Program-made: the position numbers and the translations under genes | Notes under the pieces: model-generated | The model's input: the letters and a program-made list of their open reading frames with translations, nothing else | Database searches by the model: none | Told to the model about the DNA's origin: nothing | In this document: positions 1-7,668 of the stretch, piece after piece | Layout of the letters: each line of letters begins with the position of its first letter | Position numbering within the stretch: position 1 is the first letter of the stretch | Source: Mycobacterium xenopi | GTDB taxonomy: Bacteria; Actinomycetota; Actinomycetes; Mycobacteriales; Mycobacteriaceae | Length of the DNA: 64,000 nucleotides | Direction of reading: 5' to 3' | NCBI RefSeq assembly: GCF_009936235.1 | Contig: NZ_AP022314.1 | Coordinates: forward strand, 4,340,001 to 4,404,000

Positions 1-950
1 TCGGAGCGCCGCCCGCCCCGCCCGCCGCTGAGGCGCGGCTGACCGGTCGGCGACACTCCCGCAGGCGGGACCGGGCGGCGATCGCGCACCACTACGACCT
101 GTCCAACGAGTTCTATCGGCTGCTGCTCGACGAGCAGATGACCTACTCGTCGGCGTATTTCACCCACGACGGACAGTCGCTCGACGAGGCGCAGACCGCG
201 AAACTGGATCTGATCTGCCGCAAGCTGGACCTCCGCCCAGGCATGCGGCTGCTGGACGTCGGCTGCGGCTGGGGGTCGCTAATCTGTTATGCGGCAACGC
301 ATTACGGCGTGCACGCCACCGGGATTACGCTGTCGCAGCAACAACGGGACTTCATCGCCGGTCGGCTGGCCGAACGCCGGGTGGACAACGTCGACGTGAG
401 ACTGCTGGACTACCGCGATTTCGACGCGCTGCCTGGTACCAGCGAGTCTTTCGATGCGGTCAGCTCGATCGAGATGGGCGAGCACGTCGGCGAAAAGCGC
501 TACCTCGACTATGCGCGCATGCTGTTTCGGGCACTCACGCCGACGGGGCGGCTCCTGCTGCAGCAGATGTCGCGGCGAAGCGATGCCGCGCCGGGCGGTG
601 GGCCGTTCATCGAGCGCTACATCGCGCCCGACATGCACATGCGCCCACTGGCGCACACGCTGAGTTATCTAGAGAAGGCGGGCTTCGAGGTGCGCGACGT
701 CGAGGCCATGCGCGAACACTACGCACGCACCGCACGGCACTGGATCGAGACATTCGACAAGCACTACGACCAGTTCGTCGCCCTGCAGGGCGACCAGGCG
801 GCCCGGGTGTGGCGGCTGTATCTGGTGGGCGGCGCGCTGGCGTTCGAGCAGGGCCGCATGGGCGTCGACCAGATTCTGGCGGTCAAGCCCACCGCCGACG
901 GTCAGGCCGCGATGCCGTGGACCCGCCCTTGGGCGACGCCGGCGTCATAG
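1..950 (+). CDS. Cyclopropane-fatty-acid-synthase-type SAM methyltransferase, 5' end outside window
   Basis: The reading frame is open from base 3, so the gene begins before the window; the ATG at 138 is internal. The text AIAHHYDLSNEFYRLLLDEQ followed by MTYSSAYF is the classic substrate-side signature of the CFA synthase/mycolic acid methyltransferase family, and LLDVGCGWGSL is SAM motif I. The family methylates unsaturated acyl chains of membrane lipids with S-adenosylmethionine. Its 3' end overlaps the convergent dxs gene by 68 bp. It borders a light-responsive carotenoid island, so a membrane-protection role is possible but inferred. It differs from the second family member at 26588-27808, which belongs to the SigK operon. 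Confidence 0.88.
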   Translation, partial: GAPPAPPAAEARLTGRRHSRRRDRAAIAHHYDLSNEFYRLLLDEQMTYSSAYFTHDGQSLDEAQTAKLDLICRKLDLRPGMRLLDVGCGWGSLICYAATHYGVHATGITLSQQQRDFIAGRLAERRVDNVDVRLLDYRDFDALPGTSESFDAVSSIEMGEHVGEKRYLDYARMLFRALTPTGRLLLQQMSRRSDAAPGGGPFIERYIAPDMHMRPLAHTLSYLEKAGFEVRDVEAMREHYARTARHWIETFDKHYDQFVALQGDQAARVWRLYLVGGALAFEQGRMGVDQILAVKPTADGQAAMPWTRPWATPAS

Positions 951-2817
951 CCCTCGCACCGAAGGCGTCGACCAAGGCGCCCGCGATCTGCCGGTCAGAC
1001 AGACCGTGCTCGCGCAGCAGGTCGGCGCGGGCGCCGTGGTCGATGAACCGGGCCGGCAGCCCGAACACGCGGACCGGGACATCCACGCCGGTGTCAGCCA
1101 GTTCCAGAGCAAGCCGAGCACCCACACCGCCGACGCGAACGTTGTCCTCGACGGCGGCCACCAGGCGATAGTCACCGGCCATGGCCACCAGGGCAGGGTT
1201 CACCGGCAGCAGGAAGCCCGGGTCGACGACGGTGACCCCGATGCCGTGGGCGGCGGCCCGCGCGGCCACCCGCAGCGCGAGGGCCGCCATCGCCCCCACA
1301 CCGACAAGCAGCACGTCGCGGGTCTGGGCCCGGGCGAGCACGTCGACACCGTCAACGGTTTCCAGCGCTTTGATGTCCGGGCCGACCGGCGCCTTCGGGA
1401 AGCGGATCACACTGGGGCCGTCGCTGCGCCTCACGCATGCGTGTAGCAGCGCGGCCGCGCTGCTGGCGTCGCGGGGGGCTGCCAACGCCAAGCCGGGAAC
1501 CAGCTGCAGGTAGGACAGGTCCCACATGCCATGGTGCGACGGCCCGTCCGGCCCGGTGATTCCGGCCCGGTTGAGCACGAATGTGACCGGCTGGCGATGC
1601 AGGGCGACGTCCATGAGCAACTGGTCGAAGGCGCGGTTGAGGAAGGTGGCGTAGAGACAGACCACGGGCTTGAGCCCACCCATCGCCAGGCCGGCTGCAT
1701 GGGTCACGGCGTGCTGTTCGGCGATGCCGACGTCGAAGACCCGGTCGGGGAATTCGGCGGCCATCGCGGCCAGGTTGACCGAGTGTGTCATTGCCGCAGT
1801 GACCGCGACTACTGCCGGGTCTCGGCGCGCTAGCGCCACCAGCTGCTCGCCGACCACGTCGTCCCAGCTGCGGGCGGCCGGTCGCTGGGCCCCGGTGGCC
1901 ACGTCGAACGCGCCGACCCCGTGCAGGCAGTCGACCGGGTCACGCAGCGCCGGTGGGTAGCCGAAGCCTTTGCGGGTGATGCAGTGCACGACGACCGGTG
2001 CACCGAAGTCGCGGGCCCGGCACAACGCTTTCTCCAGCGACGCGATGTTATGGCCATCGATGGGGCCCAGGTACTTCAGGCCAAGATCTTCGAACAGCGG
2101 CTGGGGCGCCACCAAATCTTTGATCCCTCGCTTGAGGCGGCGCAACGCCTGGTAGAGCGGCAGCCCGGCCAGCGGCACGCGCGGCAGCGCCGCCTTGGCT
2201 AGCGACTTGTACCGCTCGTAGTCGGGGCGCATCCGCAGGTGGGCCAGATGCTCGGCCAGCGCCCCAGTGGTCGGATCGTAGGAGCGGCCGTTGTCGTTGA
2301 TGACGATGACGATCGGGTGGCGGGGCTGGGCGGCGATGTTGTTGAGCGCCTCCCAGCACATGCCGCCGGTCAGTGCGCCGTCACCCACGACGGCAACCAC
2401 CCGCCGGCCATGCTGCCCGCGCAACGCGAAGGCCTTAGCCAGCCCGTCGGCGTAGGACAGCGCCGCGGAGGCGTGGGAGTTCTCGACCACATCATGCGGA
2501 GATTCCCCGCGGCTCGGATAGCCCGACAGGCCGCCAGCTCGACGCAGAGTGGCGAAGCCGCCCTGTCGGCCGGTGAGCATCTTGTGCACGTAGGCCTGGT
2601 GGCCGACGTCGAACAGGATCAGATCGCGCGGCGAGTCGAAGACGCGGTGCAACGCAATGGTGAGCTCCACCACGCCGAGGTTCGACCCGAGATGCCCACC
2701 TGTTATTGCGAGCGCGGCGACCAAGAACTCCCGAACCTCCGCGGCGAGCTGCATCAGCTGCGCTTTATCAAGGGCCTTCAGGTCGTACGGTCCGCGGATC
2801 GTGGACAACAGCTGCAC
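883..2817 (-). CDS. dxs: 1-deoxy-D-xylulose-5-phosphate synthase (second-copy type, Dxs2)
   Basis: This is a 644-residue thiamine-diphosphate transketolase-type enzyme that condenses pyruvate and glyceraldehyde 3-phosphate, the first step of the MEP isoprenoid pathway. Visible motifs are HLGSNLGVVELTIALHRVF near the N-terminus, the ThDP-binding GDGALTGG and the pyrimidine-domain FDVGIAEQHAVTHAAG. The start is GTG at 2817. It is transcribed away from the LitR-like regulator and lies beside idi and crtE, so it probably boosts isoprenoid precursor supply for carotenoids; mycobacteria normally carry another housekeeping dxs elsewhere. The last 20 or so residues (from MTPASPKGG) overlap the convergent methyltransferase gene and are probably not conserved. 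Confidence 0.93.
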   Translation of the reverse strand: MQLLSTIRGPYDLKALDKAQLMQLAAEVREFLVAALAITGGHLGSNLGVVELTIALHRVFDSPRDLILFDVGHQAYVHKMLTGRQGGFATLRRAGGLSGYPSRGESPHDVVENSHASAALSYADGLAKAFALRGQHGRRVVAVVGDGALTGGMCWEALNNIAAQPRHPIVIVINDNGRSYDPTTGALAEHLAHLRMRPDYERYKSLAKAALPRVPLAGLPLYQALRRLKRGIKDLVAPQPLFEDLGLKYLGPIDGHNIASLEKALCRARDFGAPVVVHCITRKGFGYPPALRDPVDCLHGVGAFDVATGAQRPAARSWDDVVGEQLVALARRDPAVVAVTAAMTHSVNLAAMAAEFPDRVFDVGIAEQHAVTHAAGLAMGGLKPVVCLYATFLNRAFDQLLMDVALHRQPVTFVLNRAGITGPDGPSHHGMWDLSYLQLVPGLALAAPRDASSAAALLHACVRRSDGPSVIRFPKAPVGPDIKALETVDGVDVLARAQTRDVLLVGVGAMAALALRVAARAAAHGIGVTVVDPGFLLPVNPALVAMAGDYRLVAAVEDNVRVGGVGARLALELADTGVDVPVRVFGLPARFIDHGARADLLREHGLSDRQIAGALVDAFGARAMTPASPKGGSTASRPDRRRWA

Positions 2818-3045
2818 CGGTTACCCCTCGTCATCAAACCGGTGCGGCAGAGTCGCACTTGTCGGTTTGGGTGTCATCCTGGCCACCGCTTCCGTTGCTC
2901 CCACAAGCTATTCGGAGCCCTAGCCGCCGCAGATCGGAAACCGACGCCCGTATCGGGAGAAGCGGGCGGCCCCGACACCGCAGCGCCTATCCTGGCCGCG
3001 TCGAGGCAGTGCACGCCGGCGACTGTCCGGGGGCTGTGAGGGCGC

Positions 3046-4008
3046 GTGAATCGAACCACACCGGGAGCTAGCCGCAGGCAGTTGCGCTCCGGCTGGTCTC
3101 CTGCGGTGACGGCAGACGAGCCGGCGGTTGCCGAACGCGGTCCACAGTCCGACGACGAAGCCCGGCCGAGATATACCGTGCGGGCGGCCGCACAGTTGCT
3201 GGGTGTGCCGACCGCGACCCTGCGCAGCTGGACCCGGCGCTACGGCATCGGTCCGGCCGAGCATCGACCGGGTGCCCATCGCCTTTACAGCGACAACGAC
3301 CTTCAGACGTTGCGCCACATGCGAACGCTGATCGACCAAGGCGTCAGCCCCCGAAGTGCGGCGCGGACCGCGATGGCGTCGGCGACACCCGGCTATGCCG
3401 AGACGGCTCCGCTCTTGGCCGCCGCGTTCGGGCTCGACGCGATCAATGCTGCGCTGATCATCGAGCGTCATCTGCGCCACTACGGGGTGCTCGACACCTG
3501 GGACTTGCTGGTGCGGCCGGTCTTCGCGGTTATCGAAGGCCGCCAACGCGAGGGCGAGAAATGCATCGACATCGAACACATGCTGTCGTGGGCGGTTGCG
3601 CGCTCGTTCCAGAAGGTACCGATGCCGCCCACCTGGACGCCGACCTCGGTGATCTTGGCCTGCACCGCCGACGAAACCCATGCCCTGCCGCTGGAAGCAC
3701 TTCGTGCCGCGTTGTGTGAGCGCGGCTGCGGGGTGTTGATGCTGGGGGCCGCGGTCCCCGTCGAGGCGGTGGTCGACGCGCTGGCGCGGGGCTCACAGCC
3801 GAGGGCGGTGGTGATCTGGTCGCAAACTGCCGACACCGCGGATGCGGCCATGATCAGGACGGTCGCCAAGGCGGCACCACAGGTGATGGCCGCGGGACCC
3901 GGGTGGGACTCCGTGCGCCTGCCACCGGCGACGGTGCGCCCAAAATCGCTTCGTGATGCGGTGCAAATACTGACCACGCGAATCAGCCAGGCTTCCCGAG
4001 AGGGCTGA
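3046..4008 (+). CDS. MerR-family regulator with B12-binding-like domain (LitR/CarH type)
   Basis: The protein has 320 residues. A MerR winged-helix domain (about 42-108: YTVRAAAQLLGVPTATLRSW and a following arginine-rich wing) is followed by a helical bundle with the conserved Glu-His pair (IDIEHMLSW) and a cobalamin-binding-like Rossmann domain (about 195-300). The putative lower cobalt ligand is the His of DETHALPLEAL. In the LitR/CarH family, adenosylcobalamin makes the repressor bind DNA in the dark and light releases it. The CarH tryptophan that caps the cofactor seems replaced by Gln here, and the DxHxxG glycine by Pro, so cofactor use is uncertain. The start is GTG 3046 behind GAGGG; GTG 3103 is an alternative. 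It is the likely controller of the neighbouring crt and phr operons. Confidence 0.88.
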   Translation: MNRTTPGASRRQLRSGWSPAVTADEPAVAERGPQSDDEARPRYTVRAAAQLLGVPTATLRSWTRRYGIGPAEHRPGAHRLYSDNDLQTLRHMRTLIDQGVSPRSAARTAMASATPGYAETAPLLAAAFGLDAINAALIIERHLRHYGVLDTWDLLVRPVFAVIEGRQREGEKCIDIEHMLSWAVARSFQKVPMPPTWTPTSVILACTADETHALPLEALRAALCERGCGVLMLGAAVPVEAVVDALARGSQPRAVVIWSQTADTADAAMIRTVAKAAPQVMAAGPGWDSVRLPPATVRPKSLRDAVQILTTRISQASREG

Positions 4009-4032
4009 TCGGATGCCATCTTCGACGGTTAG

Positions 4033-4049
4033 TGCATCGGCTGTGCATC
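4033..4049 (-). promoter_or_regulatory. GATGCA direct repeat, 11-bp spacing (candidate LitR-type operator, regulator-idi junction)
   Basis: On the minus strand GATGCA occurs at 4049-4044 and again at 4038-4033, exactly 11 bp apart, with YA following the first copy as at the other two sites. A GGGTAT SigF-like -10 hexamer lies at 4054-4059, just downstream on the plus strand. The position between the regulator and idi suggests autoregulation or a separate idi promoter. That it is an operator is inferred from the match to the sites at 6421 and 18852. Confidence 0.55.
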
Positions 4050-4057
4050 AGTCGGGT

Positions 4058-4624
4058 ATGTGTGGTGGTGTGCTCGATAGCTTGCCGCTGCCACGCGAAG
4101 AACTCGTCGTCTTGGTCGACGAACACGCCCGGCCCATCGGAACCCTGCCCAAGGCGGTAGTGCATCACCGGGCAACCCCGCTTCATCTGGGTTTTTCCTG
4201 CTACCTGTTCGATCGGCGCGGACAGGTCCTGTTGACCCGGCGGGCATTGACGAAGCGTACATGGCCCGGAGTGTGGACGAACTCGTGCTGCGGCCATCCA
4301 CTGCCCGACGAACCGCTGTCCGAAGCGGTGCGGCGCCGCGCCCGTCATGAGTTGGGTTTGCAGATCGACCACTTGGAATGCGTGCTGCCGCATTTTCGCT
4401 ATCGCGCCACCGCAACCGACGGCACCGTCGAAAACGAACTGTGTCCGGTGTTTTTCGCCCGCGCCCAGGGGCCGGTGCAGCCGGCGGCCGACGAGGTGAT
4501 GGACTGGCGCTGGGTCTCGTGGCCCGAGTTGCGGGCGGCGGCCGAGCTGTCCTGGCCGCTGAGCCCGTGGGCCGCCGCCCAGATTTTGCTGCTGGAGGAT
4601 GCCGACCTTGGGCGCTGGCGCTAG
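4058..4624 (+). CDS. idi: Isopentenyl-diphosphate delta-isomerase, type I
   Basis: This Nudix-fold enzyme interconverts IPP and DMAPP, supplying the allylic primer for CrtE. TNSCCGHP carries the catalytic cysteine and VENELCPVF the catalytic glutamate; the surrounding pattern LGFSCYLFDRRGQVLLTRRA is typical of type I enzymes. The frame opens at ATG 4013, four bases after the regulator stop. However, residues before 4058 lie over the repeat operator and are not family-like, so ATG 4058 (about 16 residues before VVLVDE) is preferred; GTG 4070 would suit a leaderless transcript. The gene is plausibly cotranscribed with the regulator and glycosyltransferase. Confidence 0.92.
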   Translation: MCGGVLDSLPLPREELVVLVDEHARPIGTLPKAVVHHRATPLHLGFSCYLFDRRGQVLLTRRALTKRTWPGVWTNSCCGHPLPDEPLSEAVRRRARHELGLQIDHLECVLPHFRYRATATDGTVENELCPVFFARAQGPVQPAADEVMDWRWVSWPELRAAAELSWPLSPWAAAQILLLEDADLGRWR

Positions 4625-4661
4625 GGCAGCGGGTACAGGCGCGCGGGTTTAGGGACACGGC

Positions 4662-6557
4662 ATGTCGGTCATCCTCGCCTACGGCTCCCCATCGCTGGGT
4701 CACCTGTTCCCGTTGTGCGCGCTGCTGTCGGAACTGGTCGCGCGCGGACACCAGGTTCACCTTCGGACAATGGCCGCCGGGGTCGTCGACGCGCGCCGGA
4801 TTGGCGTCAAGGCCCAAGCCGTTGACCCGCGCATCGAGGCGATCGTGGGACGGGATTGGACCACCCGAAATGCGCTCGACGTGTTGAAGATGTCGATCGA
4901 TGTTTTCTGCCGGCGCGCCGCGCTTGAAGTCGACGACCTGCGCGGGGCGATCGAGCTGGTGTGCCCGGATGTGGTGATCGTGGATGCCAACTGCTGGGGC
5001 GCAATGTCCTTCGCTGATGCGAAAACCCTTCGCTGGGGTGTCTTTTCGCCGTTCACGCCGTTCCTTCGCTCGCCCGGCGTGCCGCCATTCGGTCCAGGCT
5101 TGCGGCCATGGCCCGGCACGCTGGGCCGGATCCGGGACGCCGCCGTGCGCCCCGTTGTGGCGCACTTGTTCGACCGTCGGATCCTGCCGCCACTCAACGC
5201 CATTCGCAGCCGGCTGGGCGCGCCGGCAGTCCGGTCGGTCGACGAGTTTCTACGTCGAGCACCGCTGCTGCTGGCCGTGGGTGGCGAACCGCTGGAATAC
5301 CCGCACCCCGGCTGGGGTGACTCTGTGCATCTGATCGGCGCTTGCGCGTTCGAGCCAGCGCCCTCGACCGCTCCGGCGTGGCTGTCACGAATCGAACAGC
5401 CCCTCGTGTTGGTGTCCACGTCGTCGATCCGCCAAGCGGATACGGTGCTGGGAGCGACCGCGCTGGAGGCGTTGGCCGGTGAACCGGTCCATGTGGTCGC
5501 CACCTTCCCGGCCGGCATACCCGCGGGCATGCCGAGGACACCCAATGCGACTGTGTGCCAATACGTCTCCCACCGCGCGGTGCTGGCCCGAGCCGTCTGC
5601 GCGATCACCCACGGCGGCATGGGAACCACGCAAAAGGCGCTCGACTGCGGTGTTCCGGTGTGTGTCGTACCGTTCGCGCGAGATCAGGCCGAGGTGGCGC
5701 GACGTGTCGAAATGGCACGCTGCGGAACCCGGCTGCCGGCGAAAAAGCTGACCGCGCGGCGGCTGCGGGCCAGCATGTACGAGGCAATGACGATGACCGA
5801 CGGGGCACGGCGGGTGGCCGCCGGTTTCGCCGCCACCGGAGGCGTCGCGCGCGGCGCCGACCTGATCGAGAGCCGTCTGCTCAGCCAGCCGCCGCGGCGC
5901 AGTAGCTCGACTCGACGGCGCCGGGTCGGAAGACGGTCAGCGCTGGCCGCGCCGCGGCAAGCGGCGCGGCGCGGCGCGGGCGAACACCAGCCAGGACACG
6001 CCCGCCGCTACGAATGCGAGCAACTGCAGGGCCCTGGTCGCGTCGGCCGGGTAGAGCACTCCTTCGACGTAATGGTCGATGAATCCGCCCTGATCCAGCG
6101 GACGCATCTGCGCCTTTTCGCGAGCCATATTCTCCAGCCACGTCAACGGGCACGGGGCGGCCCATCTGACCACGGCCACCCCCCACACCACGGTCGCCAC
6201 GTGCAGCCAGATGGTGCGCGGCCAGCGCAGCGCCAAAAATCCTCCGCTCGGCACGTAGATCAGGTACGCGAAATGGGCAGCGGCCGCTACGACGACGACG
6301 GCGCGGTACAGAAGTCTCATGGGGATGCCCAGGTTAGCGTGAAGGTCGACGCAACCGTGGCCGATCCGGCTTCGATGCATCTCCCTTCAGCCCGGCCGCA
6401 GTCTGCCCCCACTATCAAACGATGCACAATCGATGCATGTGGTCAACATTGGAAACGGGGTACTCCGACAGCCATGAAGCGACTCGCCCCCGAAGCCACG
6501 GCCCGGCAGACGCCCACGCTGCAGCTGGGCCGGAGGGGCCGCGTTGAGCGCCGTTGA
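4662..6557 (+). CDS. UGT/MGT-type glycosyltransferase with abnormal C-terminal read-through
   Basis: Residues 1 to about 415 form a GT-B glycosyltransferase: an N-terminal acceptor domain (AYGSPSLGHLFPLCALLSEL) and the C-terminal nucleotide-sugar signature ITHGGMGTTQKALDCGVPV with PFARDQAEVARR. Relatives include carotenoid (CrtX-like) and macrolide glycosyltransferases; the acceptor here is unknown, though the neighbourhood suggests a terpenoid or carotenoid product. The open frame continues to 631 residues. Its last 215 or so residues are arginine-rich, lack family similarity and lie entirely antisense to the DUF2784 gene and across the crtE promoter. A lost stop or one-base indel near 5890-5905 (a TAG exists at 5903-5905 in another frame) is likely, so the functional gene probably ends near 5905. 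Confidence 0.82.
   Translation: MSVILAYGSPSLGHLFPLCALLSELVARGHQVHLRTMAAGVVDARRIGVKAQAVDPRIEAIVGRDWTTRNALDVLKMSIDVFCRRAALEVDDLRGAIELVCPDVVIVDANCWGAMSFADAKTLRWGVFSPFTPFLRSPGVPPFGPGLRPWPGTLGRIRDAAVRPVVAHLFDRRILPPLNAIRSRLGAPAVRSVDEFLRRAPLLLAVGGEPLEYPHPGWGDSVHLIGACAFEPAPSTAPAWLSRIEQPLVLVSTSSIRQADTVLGATALEALAGEPVHVVATFPAGIPAGMPRTPNATVCQYVSHRAVLARAVCAITHGGMGTTQKALDCGVPVCVVPFARDQAEVARRVEMARCGTRLPAKKLTARRLRASMYEAMTMTDGARRVAAGFAATGGVARGADLIESRLLSQPPRRSSSTRRRRVGRRSALAAPRQAARRGAGEHQPGHARRYECEQLQGPGRVGRVEHSFDVMVDESALIQRTHLRLFASHILQPRQRARGGPSDHGHPPHHGRHVQPDGARPAQRQKSSARHVDQVREMGSGRYDDDGAVQKSHGDAQVSVKVDATVADPASMHLPSARPQSAPTIKRCTIDACGQHWKRGTPTAMKRLAPEATARQTPTLQLGRRGRVERR
5937..6320 (-). CDS. DUF2784 family membrane protein
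   Basis: A 127-residue protein with hydrophobic stretches near residues 5-30, 40-55 and 95-115. AHFAYLIYVPSGGFLALRW and CPLTWLENMAREK are the hallmark elements of DUF2784, a small bacterial inner-membrane family of unknown function. The ATG at 6320 fits the family start; longer upstream residues to 6380 do not. It lies between the glycosyltransferase and crtE on the opposite strand. A single GATGCA copy at 6374-6379 sits in its upstream region, so it may share the light-related control, but this is speculative. Confidence 0.8.
   Translation of the reverse strand: MRLLYRAVVVVAAAAHFAYLIYVPSGGFLALRWPRTIWLHVATVVWGVAVVRWAAPCPLTWLENMAREKAQMRPLDQGGFIDHYVEGVLYPADATRALQLLAFVAAGVSWLVFARAAPRRLPRRGQR
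6421..6463 (+). promoter_or_regulatory. crtE upstream region: GATGCA 11-bp direct repeat plus SigF-like -10
   Basis: GATGCA occurs at 6421-6426 and 6432-6437, exactly 11 bp apart, inside AACGATGCACAATCGATGCA. The phr upstream site reads AACGATGCATAAATGATGCA on its own transcribed strand, so both the hexamers and the flanks match. A GGGTAC hexamer at 6458-6463 resembles a mycobacterial SigF -10; no clear GTTT -35 is present at the right distance. The crtE start lies 80 bp downstream. CarH-type regulators of Thermus bind 11-bp direct repeats, which is the basis for proposing a LitR-like operator. Confidence 0.6.
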
Positions 6558-7668
6558 CGAACGCATGCTCGCGTTACCCACTGTGGGGTGGGCATACCGC
6601 GACGGGAATGCCGCCTTCGAGACCTGGCGGGCCAGCGTGCGCGACGCCGTGCTGGCTTCGGTGGCCGACTTCGTCGCCACCCGCTGCGCGGTCGACCTGC
6701 GCGGGCCAGGCGCCGACATTGCCGCCGAGGTCGTGCAGGGATTCGTCGGTGGCGGCAAGTGCGTGCGCTCGACCTTCGCATTGCTGGGCTGGCTGTGCGG
6801 GGCCGATGCCGGGGCGGCGGCGCTGCGGGCGGCCGCCAGCCTCGAGTTGCTGCACGCATTCGCGCTGCTGCAAGACGACGTAATGGACGATTCGCCGGTG
6901 CGCCGCGGGCGCGCCTCGGCGCACGTGCAATTCGCTTGCTGGCATCGCGACCGTGGGCTGTCCGGGTCGTCGAGCCGATTCGGGGAGTCGGCCGCGATGC
7001 TGCTCGGCGATCTGTGCCTGGTGTGGGCCGAGCAAATGCTGCGGGGAAGCGGACTCGCCCGCGACGCCCTCGACCGCGCCTGGCCGCGCTACGACACCAT
7101 GCGGACCGAACTCGCGGTCGGGCAACTCGGTGACATTGTCGTCGATGCCGCGAGCCTGCCCAGTCTGGTTGAGGTGCTCGACGTCGCGCGCCGCAAGTCG
7201 GGTAACTACACCGTGCGCTGGCCGCTGGAAATCGGAGCCGTCCTCGCTGGCTGCGATGACGATGTGCTCACGCTGCTCAGCGGCTACGGTGAGGCCGTGG
7301 GCGAGGCCTTTCAGATGCGAGACGACCTGCTCGGTATCTACGGCTCGCCGCGGGTTACCGGTAAGCCCGCGGGCGCCGATCTGTCGGAGCGCAAGGCCAC
7401 CACCGTCGTGGTGGCCGCCTATCAGCTGGCGGACAACGGGTTACGGCGTCGGTTGTCGGAGTTGATGGGCTCGGCTGAGCTTGACCAGTCCGCCGTCGAC
7501 CAGTGGCGCACACTGATCGCGGCCACCGGCGCAGTGGAGTTGATCGAGCAGATGATCGCCGAGCGGGTCGCCGCCGCGCTGGAACTGCTCAGCAGCGACC
7601 GTATCGACCACGGCGTGCGCGACGCGTTGGCCGACATGGCCGTGGCATGCTCGCAGCGGGCGGCATGA
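6544..7668 (+). CDS. crtE: Geranylgeranyl diphosphate synthase
   Basis: A 374-residue trans-isoprenyl diphosphate synthase that makes GGPP for phytoene formation. The first aspartate-rich motif is DDVMDD (about residues 111-116) followed by SPVRRG, and the second is DDLLG (about 260), preceded by FQMR; GGGKCVRS matches the substrate-binding GKxxR region. TTG 6544 is chosen as start because GGAGGGG lies five bases upstream. It is the first gene of a crt operon in which every following gene except crtYc overlaps the previous one or abuts it. The upstream repeat at 6421 and a SigF-like -10 are the visible control elements. Confidence 0.94.
   Translation: MSAVDERMLALPTVGWAYRDGNAAFETWRASVRDAVLASVADFVATRCAVDLRGPGADIAAEVVQGFVGGGKCVRSTFALLGWLCGADAGAAALRAAASLELLHAFALLQDDVMDDSPVRRGRASAHVQFACWHRDRGLSGSSSRFGESAAMLLGDLCLVWAEQMLRGSGLARDALDRAWPRYDTMRTELAVGQLGDIVVDAASLPSLVEVLDVARRKSGNYTVRWPLEIGAVLAGCDDDVLTLLSGYGEAVGEAFQMRDDLLGIYGSPRVTGKPAGADLSERKATTVVVAAYQLADNGLRRRLSELMGSAELDQSAVDQWRTLIAATGAVELIEQMIAERVAAALELLSSDRIDHGVRDALADMAVACSQRAA

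Noticed and set aside
6371..6380. Fourth GATGCA site as an operator
   Set aside because: It is a single copy without the 11-bp partner, so it does not meet the pattern.
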